This document shows positions 41,641-52,131 of a stretch of 64,000 nucleotides of DNA, one piece after another. Position 1 is the stretch's first letter. Each line of letters starts with the position of its first letter. The stretch is from Bactrocera neohumeralis. Taxonomy: Eukaryota; Arthropoda; Insecta; Diptera; Tephritidae. The position numbers and the translations under genes were made by a program. Under the pieces are notes generated by a model. That model did not search any database. It had not been told where the DNA came from and was given only the letters and a program-made list of their open reading frames with translations. Location of the stretch: contig NW_026089624.1 in the NCBI RefSeq assembly GCF_024586455.1, forward strand, positions 18,443,341 to 18,507,340, read 5' to 3'.

Positions 41641-42298
41641 AGATTTAGTTCAGGTTACGATTGTTCAGGAAATTTTATGTTGATAATTCGTATATCTCCG
41701 TGTAGACTATCTCCGCGAACATATGGATAAATTTTCGGATCATCAACGAATTATAGTGAAGAACAGAGCGAGTGATTTATTGCCATATAATGACAGTATA
41801 CTGCTATGTACTTTTTCGAAAGAAATTCTCATAAAATGCGTTTTATTCAAGTACGTGTTTTTGACGTTTCTTATCCACATTTTTTAAGATAAAACCAACA
41901 CTTCATTTGTATTTACTTTTGCTGTTAAAAGGCCTTAAATCGGTCATACCCTTGGCAAATAAACTCATTTAGTATTTAAATTGTAGATTGAAACATAAAA
42001 GTTTACATGGGAGGGAAATTACCTTGATAATGTTGGGTTGATGGGTAATGATGACGGATAAGGACTTCTAAAACTAGATGCTGCAGAATATACAGATGGT
42101 GTATGCCTAAAAAGATTCAATAATAAATTTTGTGTACTTGGATACAAATATTTTAAGTAAATGTTGAATTGTAAAAGCCTTTTATACTTGTACACAGGTA
42201 CAGGAAACAAAAAATCTATTCAAATGCAATGATAAATTTCAGCTCAAGGCATAATACGATCCATCTTATAAAAAACAAGAGTGCAGAATGAACGCTGA
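41641..42298. other. Unassigned interval
   Basis: No recognisable gene. Minus-strand 63-codon ORF at 42019-42210 has no family features. Confidence 0.4.
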
Positions 42299-42720
42299 AT
42301 GCCGAGCCGAGCGTAAAGCTGATTTCGATCAGCACTGATCAATTTTAGGTATCGCAGATCGGATGCGATATTTAGTGCTAGATTCCACGTGTACTTTGCT
42401 ATTACACTTGCATATTTATTTCTTTTTAATCTGGTAATGTTTTTTGTGCTTATGCAAGTGAAAAGAGAAGACATGGATGTCTCAGATAAAGAATAGATTT
42501 CTCCCAGCTCTGTGATAAATACACAAAAAAGTATGGAAAACATTGATAAATATAATTTCACAGAATGAATTTGCCGCATTTTACAATTTACATACAAATT
42601 TAAGACGTTATCCCCAAAAGTTTTTTGAATATTTATATAATATATGCGCCATTTCACCCCCGTAAAACGCCTCAAAACTGTTTTCCCGCATTGATCAGCT
42701 TTACGCTCGGCTTCGGGCAG
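42299..42720. mobile_element. MITE-like element with GCCGAGCGTAAAGCTGAT ends
   Basis: GCCGAGCCGAGCGTAAAGCT at 42301 is mirrored by AGCTTTACGCTCGGCTTCGG at 42697-42716, giving about 20 bp of inverted repeat. The 143-codon minus-strand ORF between them uses the inverted repeat as coding sequence and looks like chance. No target duplication is clear. Confidence 0.5.
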
Positions 42721-43374
42721 TCGGTTCCGGAAAAATTAGCTCAATACTAGTTCGTTATATTTAACATTTTTCTATTTTTTACTGACGGTAAACACAAACA
42801 AAGCGGTAAACCCGTACTTGAAAAATACGTTTAATTAAGTGCACAATAGAGTATTGATAGTTTTCAAACAGATTATGTACATAAATATTTCATCATTCAG
42901 TATACAAGTATGTAGAGGTTAATTTGAAGAACCTTGATATATGTCACTACACAAACTCAGAACGCTATTTTGGCAAGTGTGTCGTAAATTATAAACTGAT
43001 CTTATCATCATCTAAAAATAAGATTAAACAGGTGGGGGAGGTCTACAATCGGGAAGCACTTACCACGATGGTGTCATATCGGGTCCAAGCATTGGATATG
43101 CATACTGGCTTGAGGGAAATGAGTATATGGCCGGCCTCGTTAAACCTAGAAATAAAATACCAAAATAAATAAAATATGTGAAACTATTAAAAAGAAAGAA
43201 AAAACTTTGAGTGCAACCAACATTATAAATTCTCGCATTTTGCTGAAATAAGTGTTGGCAAAACTTTGTACTAATCAAGAGGAGGGTGAAGTTTGGATGT
43301 AACCAAAAAGTTTATACCCCCGCAATTTCCAAATCTCAAAGTCGGAGATATACTTTGCAAAAATTTATATTAAC
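42721..43374. other. Unassigned interval with decayed DINE-like phrases
   Basis: Near 43286 GAGGGTGAAGTTTGGATGTA and ACCAAAAAGTTTATACCCCC resemble a worn DINE-type terminus. Otherwise nothing. Confidence 0.35.
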
Positions 43375-43540
43375 AAGTAAGAAAGGGCTAAGTTCTGGTG
43401 CAACCAAACATTTTATACTCTTGCAACTTGCTGGAATCAAAGCGAGGGAAATACCTTGCGAGGCAAAACGTCAACCAGAGGATCGAAATCTAAGCAATTT
43501 TATATACACATACACCATATGTAACTTATACACTGACGTA
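43375..43540 (-). repeat. Type II DINE-like repeat, terminal part
   Basis: AACAAGTAAGAAAGGGCTAA, a decayed hairpin, then TTTTATACTCTTGCAACTTG and ATACCTTGCGAGGC. Cut off by the Tc1-like element at 43543. Confidence 0.55.
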
Positions 43541-43904
43541 TATACAGCTGTTGACAGCTAATTAGAAACGCTCCCTCCTTGTAGGTGGCTGAGGAGAATG
43601 ATGATAAAAATTTTTGGTATGCCGTTATTTATATTCCAAAAAGTCTTGCATTGTTCGTGTTCCTCTATATACTACTAAACTCACTCTGTTTTGTAGTTGT
43701 GAAGTTAAAGTTCTTTTAATTTTTTTCCAAATAGTAAATGCGTTTCGATATAAAAGGTGAATTAAGTGCGACAGCTAAATAGAAACAGTTGTTTAAAGAA
43801 TTAAATTCCTTAAGGTGTTAATTTTTGTTAATAATATTATTGATCTGGTAAGGGTGTGTTCAACGTTGTGGTTTATAATATATTAAAATGTATTATTGAC
43901 GATT

Positions 43905-44480
43905 TGTAATGAGGGAGCGCTGCAGCGGTACTCCTACCCTTCGCAGCTTCATTTTTGACCTTCGTCGGTCTGGAAAGATGTTTCGAATAAGGTCAATTGC
44001 TCAAAAAAATTGAATTTGATCCTCGCTATATTCCACGTGTAGTTGAGTATGGTGGAGCATGAATCATGGTGTGGGGATGTTTTATCTGGAATAGAGTGTT
44101 GGTCCACTCCATAAGATGAATGGAATTTTAAACAAGGAGAAATACGTCGACATCCTAAAAAATGTCATATTTCCATGGGCTGAGGGGATTTTGCCTGTTA
44201 TAAGGAAGATAACAATTCAAAGCATACGTCTAAGTTGACACAAAAGTTTTTTTGAAGACAATTCTATCAATGTTTTGAGTGGGAATCGTCCAGCCCAGAC
44301 TTGAACCCTATAGTACATCTCAGGGTGTTGTTAAAAGAACCGTATGCACCCAAAATATCCCAAATATGGATGTTCTTTGTAATGAAATTAGAACGGCATC
44401 GGAAGCTGCACAATTGATGCGCTGTTAGAGTCATATAACGTAAATTCGATATCGATATGAAGCAATATTAAAGCAAAAGA
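43905..44480 (+). pseudogene. Tc1-like transposase pseudogene
   Basis: Shifted frames give IMVWGCF, GPLHKMNGILNKEKYVDIL and KNVIFPWAEGI, the glycine-rich and MDQ-like blocks. Further on are QKFFEDNSINVL and a SSPDLNPI-like block with IVHLRVLLKE, where the catalytic Glu of NPIEHL is Val. The first Asp (SDES) and DNDPKHTS block are degraded (EDNNSKHTSKL-like). Stops and frameshifts throughout; dead. Confidence 0.6.
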
Positions 44481-44683
44481 GATAACCAACAAAATACTAC
44501 TGTTTTATCAATATTATTATTTTTTATTGATAAAACATTTTCGTTTCTAATTAGTTGTCGCACTCAAATCGTTGATTCCACATGTTTTTGTTAAAATCTT
44601 CAAATCAAAAACGAATTTTAAAGTTTTTAGAGTTTAAGTTTAACATAGGTTTCAATGAAATAAGTTAAAATACAATAAATATA

Positions 44684-45039
44684 CAGTAGAGGACCGCTAA
44701 TCCGGACATGGCCTAATCCGGATTCCACTGTAATCCGGACAGGGTTCAAAAACTCAAAATTTCTATTATGTCCTTTGTAATTCGGATCGACATTCTCTAT
44801 CCGTATTCTCTAATCCGGATCACATGTTTATTATTCACTATATTCGCTTTTATGCTTTATTGGTTTAAGTTTTTTTTTGTTTTTTTGGAACATGTGTATT
44901 ATTTGTTATAATAAACAAACAGAAATTTATAAATATTTTTTCATAATACATAGTTCTGATATGTCTTTGCTAATCCGGATTTCCTTATATTCCGGATAGG
45001 GGCCGGTTTTAATTGATCCGGATTAGCGGGCCTCTACTG
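44684..45039. mobile_element. Pogo/Tigger-type MITE (356 bp), nested
   Basis: Ends CAGTAGAGGACCGCTAATCC and, inverted, CAGTAGAGGCCCGCTAATCC, flanked by TA (44682-44683, 45040-45041). CAGT-plus-TA ends rich in TAATCCGGA are typical of pogo/Tigger elements. The CTAATCCGGAT unit also repeats internally. It lies within the Tc1-like element, so it is younger than that insertion. Confidence 0.82.
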
Positions 45040-45169
45040 TACGTGATTAATTGGAAAATAATATCATTTAATTCAAAATAGGTGTAGTTCCTAATTAGCG
45101 GTCAGCAGCTGTATATATTCAGCATAAGATTTGATAGAAAAAAAAAATCATTAGACATAGTCATTATAC

Positions 45170-45245
45170 AAAATCAGCCGAATGTTCGAAAATCCTGATA
45201 TTAGTTATATAGGAGCTAGATCAAGCTTTCGCTGAAATTGATCCA
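45170..45245 (-). repeat. Type II DINE-like fragment
   Basis: AATGTTCGAAAATCCTGATA and TTAGTTATATAGGAGCTAG are the inverse of the type II block at 5268-5300. Confidence 0.45.
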
Positions 45246-45334
45246 TTTTTGGCACAAAGATGCACTGTTATGAGTAAAACACGATCTTTCATTTTCATTG
45301 AAATAAATCACATGTTGACCTTTATACGTGGTAC

Positions 45335-46019
45335 AAAGCCAATCGGAGAAAATAATTAGAGCTGCAGAACTAAACAGAGAAGGTACCATCTTCTATAAGA
45401 GCGTACAGCTGCTGACGTACGCCGATGATATTGATATCATTGGCCTCAACATCCGCGCCGTTAGTTCTGCTTTCTCCAGACTGGATACGGAAGCGAAGCA
45501 AATGGATCTGATATTGAACGAAGGTAAGACGTCATCAAACCAATCGCGAAGTCGTATCGTCTATCTTCGAACCAGTATCAACACCAACAACAATGTCAGC
45601 CTAGAATTTCAACCCAGAACAACTCTTGATAACTTGTACTACTTCGGACTGAGTAGGCAATTGAGAAGTAAAGTCTTCTCTCGACGAACAGAAACCAAAC
45701 TCTAAAAACCACTCATTATTCCCGTCCTTCTATATGGTTCGATGGAACGATGAGCTGTATGAGATATACTACGTCATTGACATAGTTCAGCGAATCAAGA
45801 GACAGCGGCTGCGCTGGCTAAGACATGTCGCCCGGCATTTATTCGACGCAGTACTATATTCCAGCCGGAGAAAGCACAGGAAGAGGAAGACCCCCATTCC
45901 GTTGGAGGGATCAGGTGGAGAAGAACCTGGCTGCACTTAGTATCTCGAAAAAGCGACAAATAGCGAAAAGAAGAAACGACTGGCGCACTGTTGTAAACTC
46001 GGCTATAACCACGGTTAAG
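45335..46019 (+). mobile_element. RTE-type non-LTR retrotransposon, copy 5 (3' half)
   Basis: Opens in the polymerase: EKIIRAAELNREGTIFYKSV, LLTYADDIDIIGLN (intact YADD at about 45418-45430), QMDLILNEGKTSSNQSR, IVYLRTSINTNNNVSLEFQ and LYYFGLSRQLRSKVFSRR. A deletion leads to RWNDELYEIYYVIDIVQRIK, then SISKKRQIAKRRNDWRTVVN and the start of the 3' tail (GGCTATAACC). It stops at about 46019, where an inverted tail begins. Endonuclease and fingers are missing. Confidence 0.76.
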
Positions 46020-46830
46020 CGATATTCTCTTCTTTACTGGCGTAGACAGTGCGTACGCGCGTCTTAAACACTGGAGACATGTCTTCTGTCTAGCACAACA
46101 ACCAGGTAGTTGATAAATTTTTCTATGCTGAAATCTAGTACTACAGATAACCATATTTGGGGTCCCGCCGAAGTCGATCAGCCCCGACCCAGTTGGGGAT
46201 GTTTCCTCGTGGAGGCTGATTTTACCGACCGTTGTGCCTAAGATACCTTATTTGTCTACCTTGGCGTTAAAGTCGCAAAGACTGATCTTGATTTCATGAC
46301 GGGCGCAGCTCTCATAGGTCCGTTCCAGCGCTGATAGAAGGAATCTTTGGTCACATCGTCCTTCTCTTCCGTCAGGGCGTGGGCCCAACTCAGCGATATG
46401 TTGAAGAAATTCGCTTTAATGCCGATTGCGGCTAGAAGTTCATTCACCCAAGTGAATAGCAGCATTCGGCGGAGGGATCTTTTTCCCAGCCCGAACTCCA
46501 CATCGAATTTGCGCTCCTTTATATGGCCACTATAGTAAATGCCACAATGACCTTCTCATTTCAGTCCTTGTATCGTCCATCGCCCTCCTTGGTCGGCGGT
46601 GATGTCAGTAATTGTTTTCACGAGGACATCAACCAGCTGGGCCAACCAGCTGGGCAGCGGCACCTTCCAATTAAGGAACCGGCCCTTCCAGGTTCTTGCT
46701 CTTAAATCATTAACCTTAATGCGTTTGCCATGGTCCTCATCAAAAGAGGGTAAACTTCTACACATGACTACATCTTCTATAAGCAATATCTACGCCCATA
46801 AAAAGAGAAAGAAGAGGTTTGAACAATTTT
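46020..46830 (-). mobile_element. RTE-type copy 6: endonuclease domain joined to 3' tail
   Basis: The plus strand at 46026 reads TCTTCTTTACTGGCGTAGAC, the inverse of the family's 3' tail, so a minus-strand copy ends here. Going up the minus strand the polymerase is missing and the endonuclease follows: LDFSIEKFINY- and STRFQHRKIYQ-like pieces, then in 46501-46256 ANFFNISLSWAHALTEEKDD and VTKDSFYQRW, and in 46786-46556 ARTWKGRFLNWKVPLPSW with WLAQLVDVLVKTITDITAD. These are the first third of an APE-type endonuclease, normally 1.5 kb or more upstream of the tail, so most of the element has been deleted. Confidence 0.65.
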
Positions 46831-46914
46831 TGGCTTGGTTGTAGTCCTATTTCGTCCATTTACGTACTGTGACAAAGAAAAATGAGAAGAATCCCTCGTA
46901 CTATACTTCGTCGG
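46831..46914. other. Junction sequence
   Basis: Short AT-rich stretch, nothing recognisable. Confidence 0.3.
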
Positions 46915-47563
46915 AATAGGTCGGTCGGGCCGTGAAATATGGGATTTCACCAAAAATTGGGCGGTGCACGCTCATCGTACAATTTTTAATGGAATGACGT
47001 ATTCAGTTATTGATTTATTGCGTTTTTATTAGTTTTGAAAAGTACCGTTATATTGGGAGAGAGCGAGGTTATATTCCAATTTCATCCATTTTCACACTGT
47101 CGGTAGGAGTTCTTATAATATTTGCGCTGAACAAACTTGGTAGTTGTAACTTTTTTCAAACAGTTTTGTCTACATGTGCTTTTTGCTACTTCGATCACCT
47201 GTTCCAAATGAGAGTTTCATTATTCAATTTAGTGTTTAGTTATTGCATTTTATAGGTTTTCGTTTAATGGAGTTGGGTGGGCATGGCAGTAGTCCGATTA
47301 CGCCCATTTACGAACTCGTAATTTTTTTGTACTAAGGAATCCGCATATCAAGTTTCGTCAAGATATTTCAATTTTCACTCAAGTTATAGCTTGCACGGAC
47401 GGATAGACAGACAGTATCCCGGATATCAACTTTTCTCCTCATCCTGATCATTTATATATGTATAGATACGTAACCCTATATCAATCTCGCTTAGTTTCAG
47501 GTGACACGTACAAGCGTTAGGTGAACAAAACTATTATACTCTGCAGCAATAGATTGCAAGAGT
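46915..47563 (+). repeat. Type I DINE-1/mini-me-like repeat, front missing
   Basis: GGTCGGTCGGGCCGTGAAAT, then GTGGGCATGGCAGTAGTCCG, ACTCAAGTTATAGCTTGCAC, GGACGGATAGACAGACAGTA and the end GTGAACAAAACTATTATACT match type I copies. The hairpin terminus at the start is gone. Confidence 0.6.
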
Positions 47564-47569
47564 AAAGTT

Positions 47570-47789
47570 AAAGAATGCCTTCTTATGACCAAAACTTGTT
47601 CAAATGCAAACAAAACTGTTCAAGCTTTTAGATACTGAATATCTATAGTTGACTGCTGAGCGAATATATCGGCTAATGTGTGAGATATACAGTTGAAATT
47701 CAGACAGAAACCTTTTCTGATAAAGGTATTTTTGTGTATCAAAAATGAGTAGAATCGGGTCAACACTTCCCTGAGCCCCCATATCTAAT
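47570..47789 (+). repeat. Type II-like internal fragment
   Basis: TCGGCTAATGTGTGAGATAT, GAGTAGAATCGGGTCAACAC and GAGCCCCCATATCTAATATA are decayed versions of type II blocks. Boundaries uncertain. Confidence 0.35.
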
Positions 47790-49410
47790 ATATAAAAAGA
47801 AGTTGGGTTTTTGCATATTCGTTATAGCTGACTAAGCCCTTGCATGAATCGAAAAATGGCCTGTACCACTTTGAAGGGAATCCAATCTGGATGGTTTGTA
47901 AAAAATAAAAATCAGAAAATGTTCATTTTTAACCTACTTACGAGCATAAATTTCCAAAAAGTGACTTTTCCTTTCGTTTTTGTTTTTCAATTGTTTTAAT
48001 TTTAAATTATTTGAATCGTTTAATTTTTGCCTTTGCTTTCTTTATTTTGGCTATTCAAAAGGTAAATTATTGAAAATTATTTTGTGAAAACTTTATGGGT
48101 ATTTCATACAAAGTGATCAATTACGGATTGAAATTTGTTAGTATGCCACGAAGAGGTCGCGCTAATATCGGTCGGCGTTCCTTTTATCATCAACCTACAT
48201 TGTCAGCCCAAAGCACATGCACGAGTACTCGCAGGATACGATCACATACCTGTACGTATGAAATTATAAACGGGAGGATTTGTTCGTTACATTCACTTCC
48301 AATGCAAAATGGCCGTAAGTTACGGAACTATTAAATCGCGATCAATCAGCAAGATCGCCACGATGTCACAGCACGACTTTTTAAACAACAGCTACGAAAT
48401 TTGATGGACTTTATCTTGAAGCAACGTATGTGTATATGGTGCTGTTAGATACTGGATGTACTCTGTTGTGGGGCAAAAAGATGCTTGCCGCACGCACACA
48501 TTCTTGAATGGTGGATGGTAGCCACATCAAATTAATGAAATCATTTCTGCAGAAATTCCTGATACTGTATTACATATATGAACTGGTGAAAACCAATATG
48601 GTTCATGGACCTTGCGGACACCACAATCCCAATTCGGTTTGTACGTTTGACAACAAATGAACGAAACACTATCCACGTGCTTTTTTCGGAAACGCAAACT
48701 GGAAATGATGGATATCCACTCTATCGGCGTCGCTCATCAGAAAACAATGGCAGAACATTCAACTTTAAATTTAGAGGAGTGAATATCGAAGTTGATAACA
48801 CGTGGCTAGTACCATATTCGCCATTATTGTCTAATTCACATTCAAAACTCATATTAATGTTGAGCACTGCAGTTTGGTAAAATCGATCAATTACATCTGC
48901 AAATACGTCACCAAAGAAACAACATGGCGTTTATTGGCTTTGAACGAGATGAGATCAGCAAGTATCAAATTGATCGATACGTAAATAGTAATGAAGCGTT
49001 GTGTAAGATATATATTCTTTCGACTGTTGTGAATCTCACAGTTCATTTGGAGAAAGTCAAAGAGTGTTTTTCAACCCAGACAATACAGTACAACCAGCGG
49101 AAACACCGCCAACAACAAAATTTCCATTTCTCAACTTGCGTCAGTGATCCGTTTGCGAGATCATTGTTCTATTTGGAAATTCCTTGGTTCCGCAGAAATC
49201 AAGGCCAACCAGTAGATGGATATCTAGATGTGTACTCAACTAATGCATTTGGATGAATTTACACAATCCACCTGAAAAACGACGATTGCTTTTACCTTCA
49301 GATGCTATTGATTAATGTACGCGGTTCAACTTCATTTGAGTCATTGCGTACTATGAATGGTATAGTCGCTAGAAGTGTGTCGCATAAATCTGGAAATGTC
49401 ATGTTTTTCA
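47790..49410 (+). pseudogene. Helitron Rep gene remnant, copy 2
   Basis: The coding part starts MPRRGRANIGRRSF at about 48143, the usual N-terminus of insect Helitron proteins. Pieces in shifting frames follow: QDRHDVTARLFKQQLR-like (48340-48410), a decayed GLPHAHILEW-like HUH block near 48480-48510, MVHGPCGHHNPNSVC, SETQTGNDGYPLYRRRSSEN, NGRTFNFKFRGVNIEVDNTW and LVPYSPLLS (to about 48840), YICKYVTKETTW, FERDEISKYQIDRYVNSNEA, FARSLFYLEIPWF, LINVRGSTSFESLRTMNG (about 49315-49375). The C-terminal helicase is not reached. More of the protein survives than in copy 1, but with more stops. Confidence 0.8.
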
Positions 49411-49554
49411 CAAGGCCAGCTATACATGGCGTGTTCACGAGTTGAAAAACCATCTATTCTGAACATTTACGCACCGGAACAGAAACAAAAAATGTTGTTT
49501 ATCAAATGTAGAAAAATTGCAAATAAATAATTTTCAACAGAATATAAATTCAAC

Positions 49555-49835
49555 TCTCTTTTCATTTCAAAAATATAATATAAGGATTTTCGAACTTCCA
49601 GGTGACTTCATGCTGTATATATCGACCAATATTTGAGCTAAAAAAAAAATAAAATCAAAAAAATGAATACAATCGGGCAAAAACTTGGCCTACCCCATAT
49701 AACTATTACCAGTTAATAGATAAAATCGGGTCGATACTACTTCAACTCCCATATAAGTATGTACAAGTAATACGCATAATAATTTTAGTTTTTCTGACAA
49801 ATCTTATGCCGAATTTGTCGGTCAGAGTATGAGTT
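49555..49835 (+). repeat. Type II DINE-like repeat, internal part
   Basis: AAGGATTTTCGAACTTCCAG and GTGACTTCATGCTGTATATA match 20-60 of the window. AAAATCGGGTCGATACTACT and AACTCCCATATAAGTATG follow. The terminal hairpin is missing. Confidence 0.55.
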
Positions 49836-49877
49836 GTATGTGTAAAGCATAGATACATCTACATATGTATATACTAT

Positions 49878-50010
49878 ATATAAAAAGCTATGCCACTTTT
49901 CGTTGTAATTTTATAACTCAAGAACGGCTGATCCAATCCTAACTTTTCGACTTTGTTCTGACTATTTAGTAGGTGGTTTATGTGAAATTTACACAAAATT
50001 GGTTGAGCGG
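49878..50010 (+). repeat. Helitron-type 5' end, unit 1 of a direct pair
   Basis: TATATAAAAAGCTATGCCAC, TTTATAACTCAAGAACGGCT and TATTTAGTAGGTGGTTTATG. The same series recurs at 50521-50645, with the mariner at 50068-50514 between them. Confidence 0.55.
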
Positions 50011-50067
50011 TTCATCATTTATCACATTTTCTGTAATAATTCAATAAAGATGCTATATCATCATATT

Positions 50068-50353
50068 GATGACTCATGCCCAGCTCTTGACCGATGCTAC
50101 GGCTGCTACTATGCCGGTCTCTTTCGACCAATTCAGCGATTTTATCGCAATTTTCGACGACAGGCCTTCCGGAGCGTGGCGCATCTTCGACCACCTCTAC
50201 ACCAGAACGAAAACGTTGAAACCATCGTTGTGCGGTGGAAATGGAAACTGGTCCATAAACTGCACAAATTTTATTGGCGGCTTGAGATGCCTTTTTGCCT
50301 TTATCGTAGTAGTACTGTAAAATATGCCGTATTTTCTCTTTATTTTGCTCCAT
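50068..50353 (-). pseudogene. Mariner transposase N-terminal domain, truncated
   Basis: Starts MEQNKEKIRHILQYYYDKG, a helix-turn-helix of the first type. It continues KICAVYGPVSISTAQRWFQR, FRSGVEVVEDAPRSGRPVVE and ELVERDRHSSSRSIGQELGM, then breaks off at SHQ into unrelated residues. This is the same domain order as the transposase part of the primate SETMAR fusion (cecropia subfamily). No stop or frameshift lies within about 95 codons. The longer open frame (from 50401) adds leader codons that are not transposase. Confidence 0.75.
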
Positions 50354-50514
50354 GTTTGCGACGCTATAACTCACGAACGACTTAAAAGAAACGACAATCA
50401 ATCAAACACACATCCAAAAAGGTATAACATGACCCGATGCGACGAATAAAACTAGAGCTACGCGCTTTCAGCGCCAACTAGCGAAAATACCGCAAGACTT
50501 TTTTGACAACCTAA
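50068..50514 (-). mobile_element. Mariner (cecropia/Hsmar1-type), 5' third only
   Basis: The 5' tip on the minus strand reads TTAGGTTGTCAAAAAAGTCT next to TA (50515-50516), a mariner inverted repeat. The leader carries GTTTGATTGATTGTCGTTTC. The transposase frame is open from the start codon at about 50350 to the truncation at about 50068. The 3' two thirds, with the catalytic core and the other inverted repeat, are absent. Confidence 0.72.
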
Positions 50515-50520
50515 TATTTA

Positions 50521-50645
50521 TAAAAGCAATGCCACTTTTCGTTGTAGTTTTAAAACTTAAGAACGGGCTCACCTAACCAAAGCAAATCTTTAGACTTTGT
50601 TCTGACTATTTAGTAGGTGGTTTATGTGAAGTTTGCACAAAATCT
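50521..50645 (+). repeat. Helitron-type 5' end, unit 2 of a direct pair
   Basis: AAAGCAATGCCACTTTTCGT, TAAAACTTAAGAACGGGCTC and TTTAGTAGGTGGTTTATGTG match unit 1 at 49878-50010. After about 50645 the two units diverge. Confidence 0.55.
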
Positions 50646-50649
50646 GTCA

Positions 50650-51984
50650 AACAACGCGAAATAAATCTGTTGACCCTCAACTTGTACTGAAATTGAAATT
50701 GATGTGTGTACGCATACTTTGGACATTTTTTGATACTATAAAAATTATTATACTCTTACAACATGTTTCTGTTGGCAGTGAAAATATTGTTGTCAATTTG
50801 TTTGAAGCTACGATCTTTACTGCTAAATCAAAAGGATAAGTTTTTTGATACCGCGTATTTCTATGATTCCAACCGATATGTTATTTCTATTCAAACGATT
50901 ACCATTTATTATTTCACTTTTTCCGTGGCGAAATACGTACCGGCCCTCTAGTCTTATATATAATAATGAAACACCCGAACCACAGCATTAAAAGACGTGA
51001 AAATTTGCACGGGTATTCCTTTAGTCTTGGAGAAAGTCCTAATGGCGGCAAAAGCACCCTCGTTTTCGCAATTTATGTGTACGTTGATGAGGTAGCTTGG
51101 AAACTCGGGACAGGCATAGGTTACATTCTATCGTTTTATGTTAAAAGCCAAAACAATTCATAAACAAAAAAAAAACATTTCAAAACATAAGCATGTGTTC
51201 AATATTCATGTAAGAATCATTTTAATATTTCAATACTTCAGAAACACAAAATTACATCACACAGCTACTGGCAGGGTACAGTAGTTTTCGCTTACATACA
51301 CATATGTATAGTATATATGAAAGTGGAATCATAATTTGAAATGAAATGAATGAAGCATTGCAAAGAACAATGCGTTATTTAAAAGGAACGATCAAGTTTG
51401 TGTTTTCTTACATGTACCACTATGTGAGTTTTAGCCGTCAATTTTGCAATTGTATTCGATGAATAATATTGAACAAAACATTACCATATGATTAGATACA
51501 GGGCGTAAGACGCCCCACTTCTGCTCGACTCCCCTATGTGTTATACGCTATAACAGGAAGCATATGTATGGATGTGTAACAATGCAGATGCAGAGACTGT
51601 GAAGACATTTGTTAATATGTTGTTACATCAATTAAGTATGTACTATTCTTTAAGTGTTTTACGAAGTCAACAAAAAATGTAGATTGCCAATTTAATTATT
51701 CCATTATATTGTTATCATGATGCGTGCTGCTTTTAATTACAACAGTCAGATTGATTACAATATGTACTCACACATTGGAATGGTGAAATGCAGTGTTGTG
51801 CTAATAGCAAACTGAGATTTCCAGCATTAAAAGCTGCACCCAATTCATTCATTAATTTTTGGGATATCTCAAACGACGAAGCTTTTTTGAGTAATTTTCA
51901 ACAATGCAATTCAACATTTCAAATGACACTTGGTGCTACAGAAATTATCATACTCCGCTAGTATGAATATATAAAGTTTACATG
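50650..51984. other. Unassigned interval
   Basis: An open 65-codon frame at 50966-51163 (ESPNGGKSTLVFAIYVYVDE) has no recognisable family. TCTTATATATAATAATGAAA just before it is like a Helitron start. The rest is AT-rich, with a TACATACACATATG stretch at 51294. Confidence 0.35.
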
Positions 51985-52080
51985 TTAAGGTATTTCCTTG
52001 ATTCTTGCATGTTGCAAGAGTATGAAACGTTCGGTTACACCCGAACATAGCCCTTTCTTACTTGTTTGCTACACGTATAT
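51985..52080 (+). repeat. Type II DINE-like terminus
   Basis: TTGCATGTTGCAAGAGTATG, then the good hairpin GTTCGGTTACACCCGAAC and CCCTTTCTTACTTGTTT. This is the best preserved type II end in the window and shows it is the same terminus that opens type I elements in inverse. Confidence 0.6.
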
Positions 52081-52131
52081 AGTACTGGCGAGGAAGTCGG
52101 TGGTAGATCTGAATTTTAACCATTGAGTGTA

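Larger units (their letters stand above)
43543..45111 (+). mobile_element. Tc1-like transposon (IR/DR type), dead, with nested MITE
   Basis: Outer tips CAGCTGTTGACAGCTAATTA (43543) and, inverted, CAGCTGCTGACCGCTAATTA (to 45111) are flanked by TA on both sides (43541-43542, 45112-45113). Inner direct repeats occur as GCGACAGCTAAATAGAAAC (about 43768) and, inverted, GCGACAACTAATTAGAAAC (about 44541-44560). So the IR/DR layout is retained. Without the pogo-type MITE at 44684-45039 the element would be about 1.2 kb. Confidence 0.7.

Noticed and set aside
42244..42675. 143-codon minus-strand ORF
   Set aside because: It begins in the inverted repeat region of a MITE-like element and has no recognisable motif.
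44040..44460. Second intact Tc1-like gene
   Set aside because: Stops and frameshifts occur every few dozen codons, and the catalytic Glu is replaced.
50015..50401. SETMAR-like domesticated gene
   Set aside because: The transposase part is a truncated mariner with its inverted repeat and leader still attached, not fused to a SET domain.
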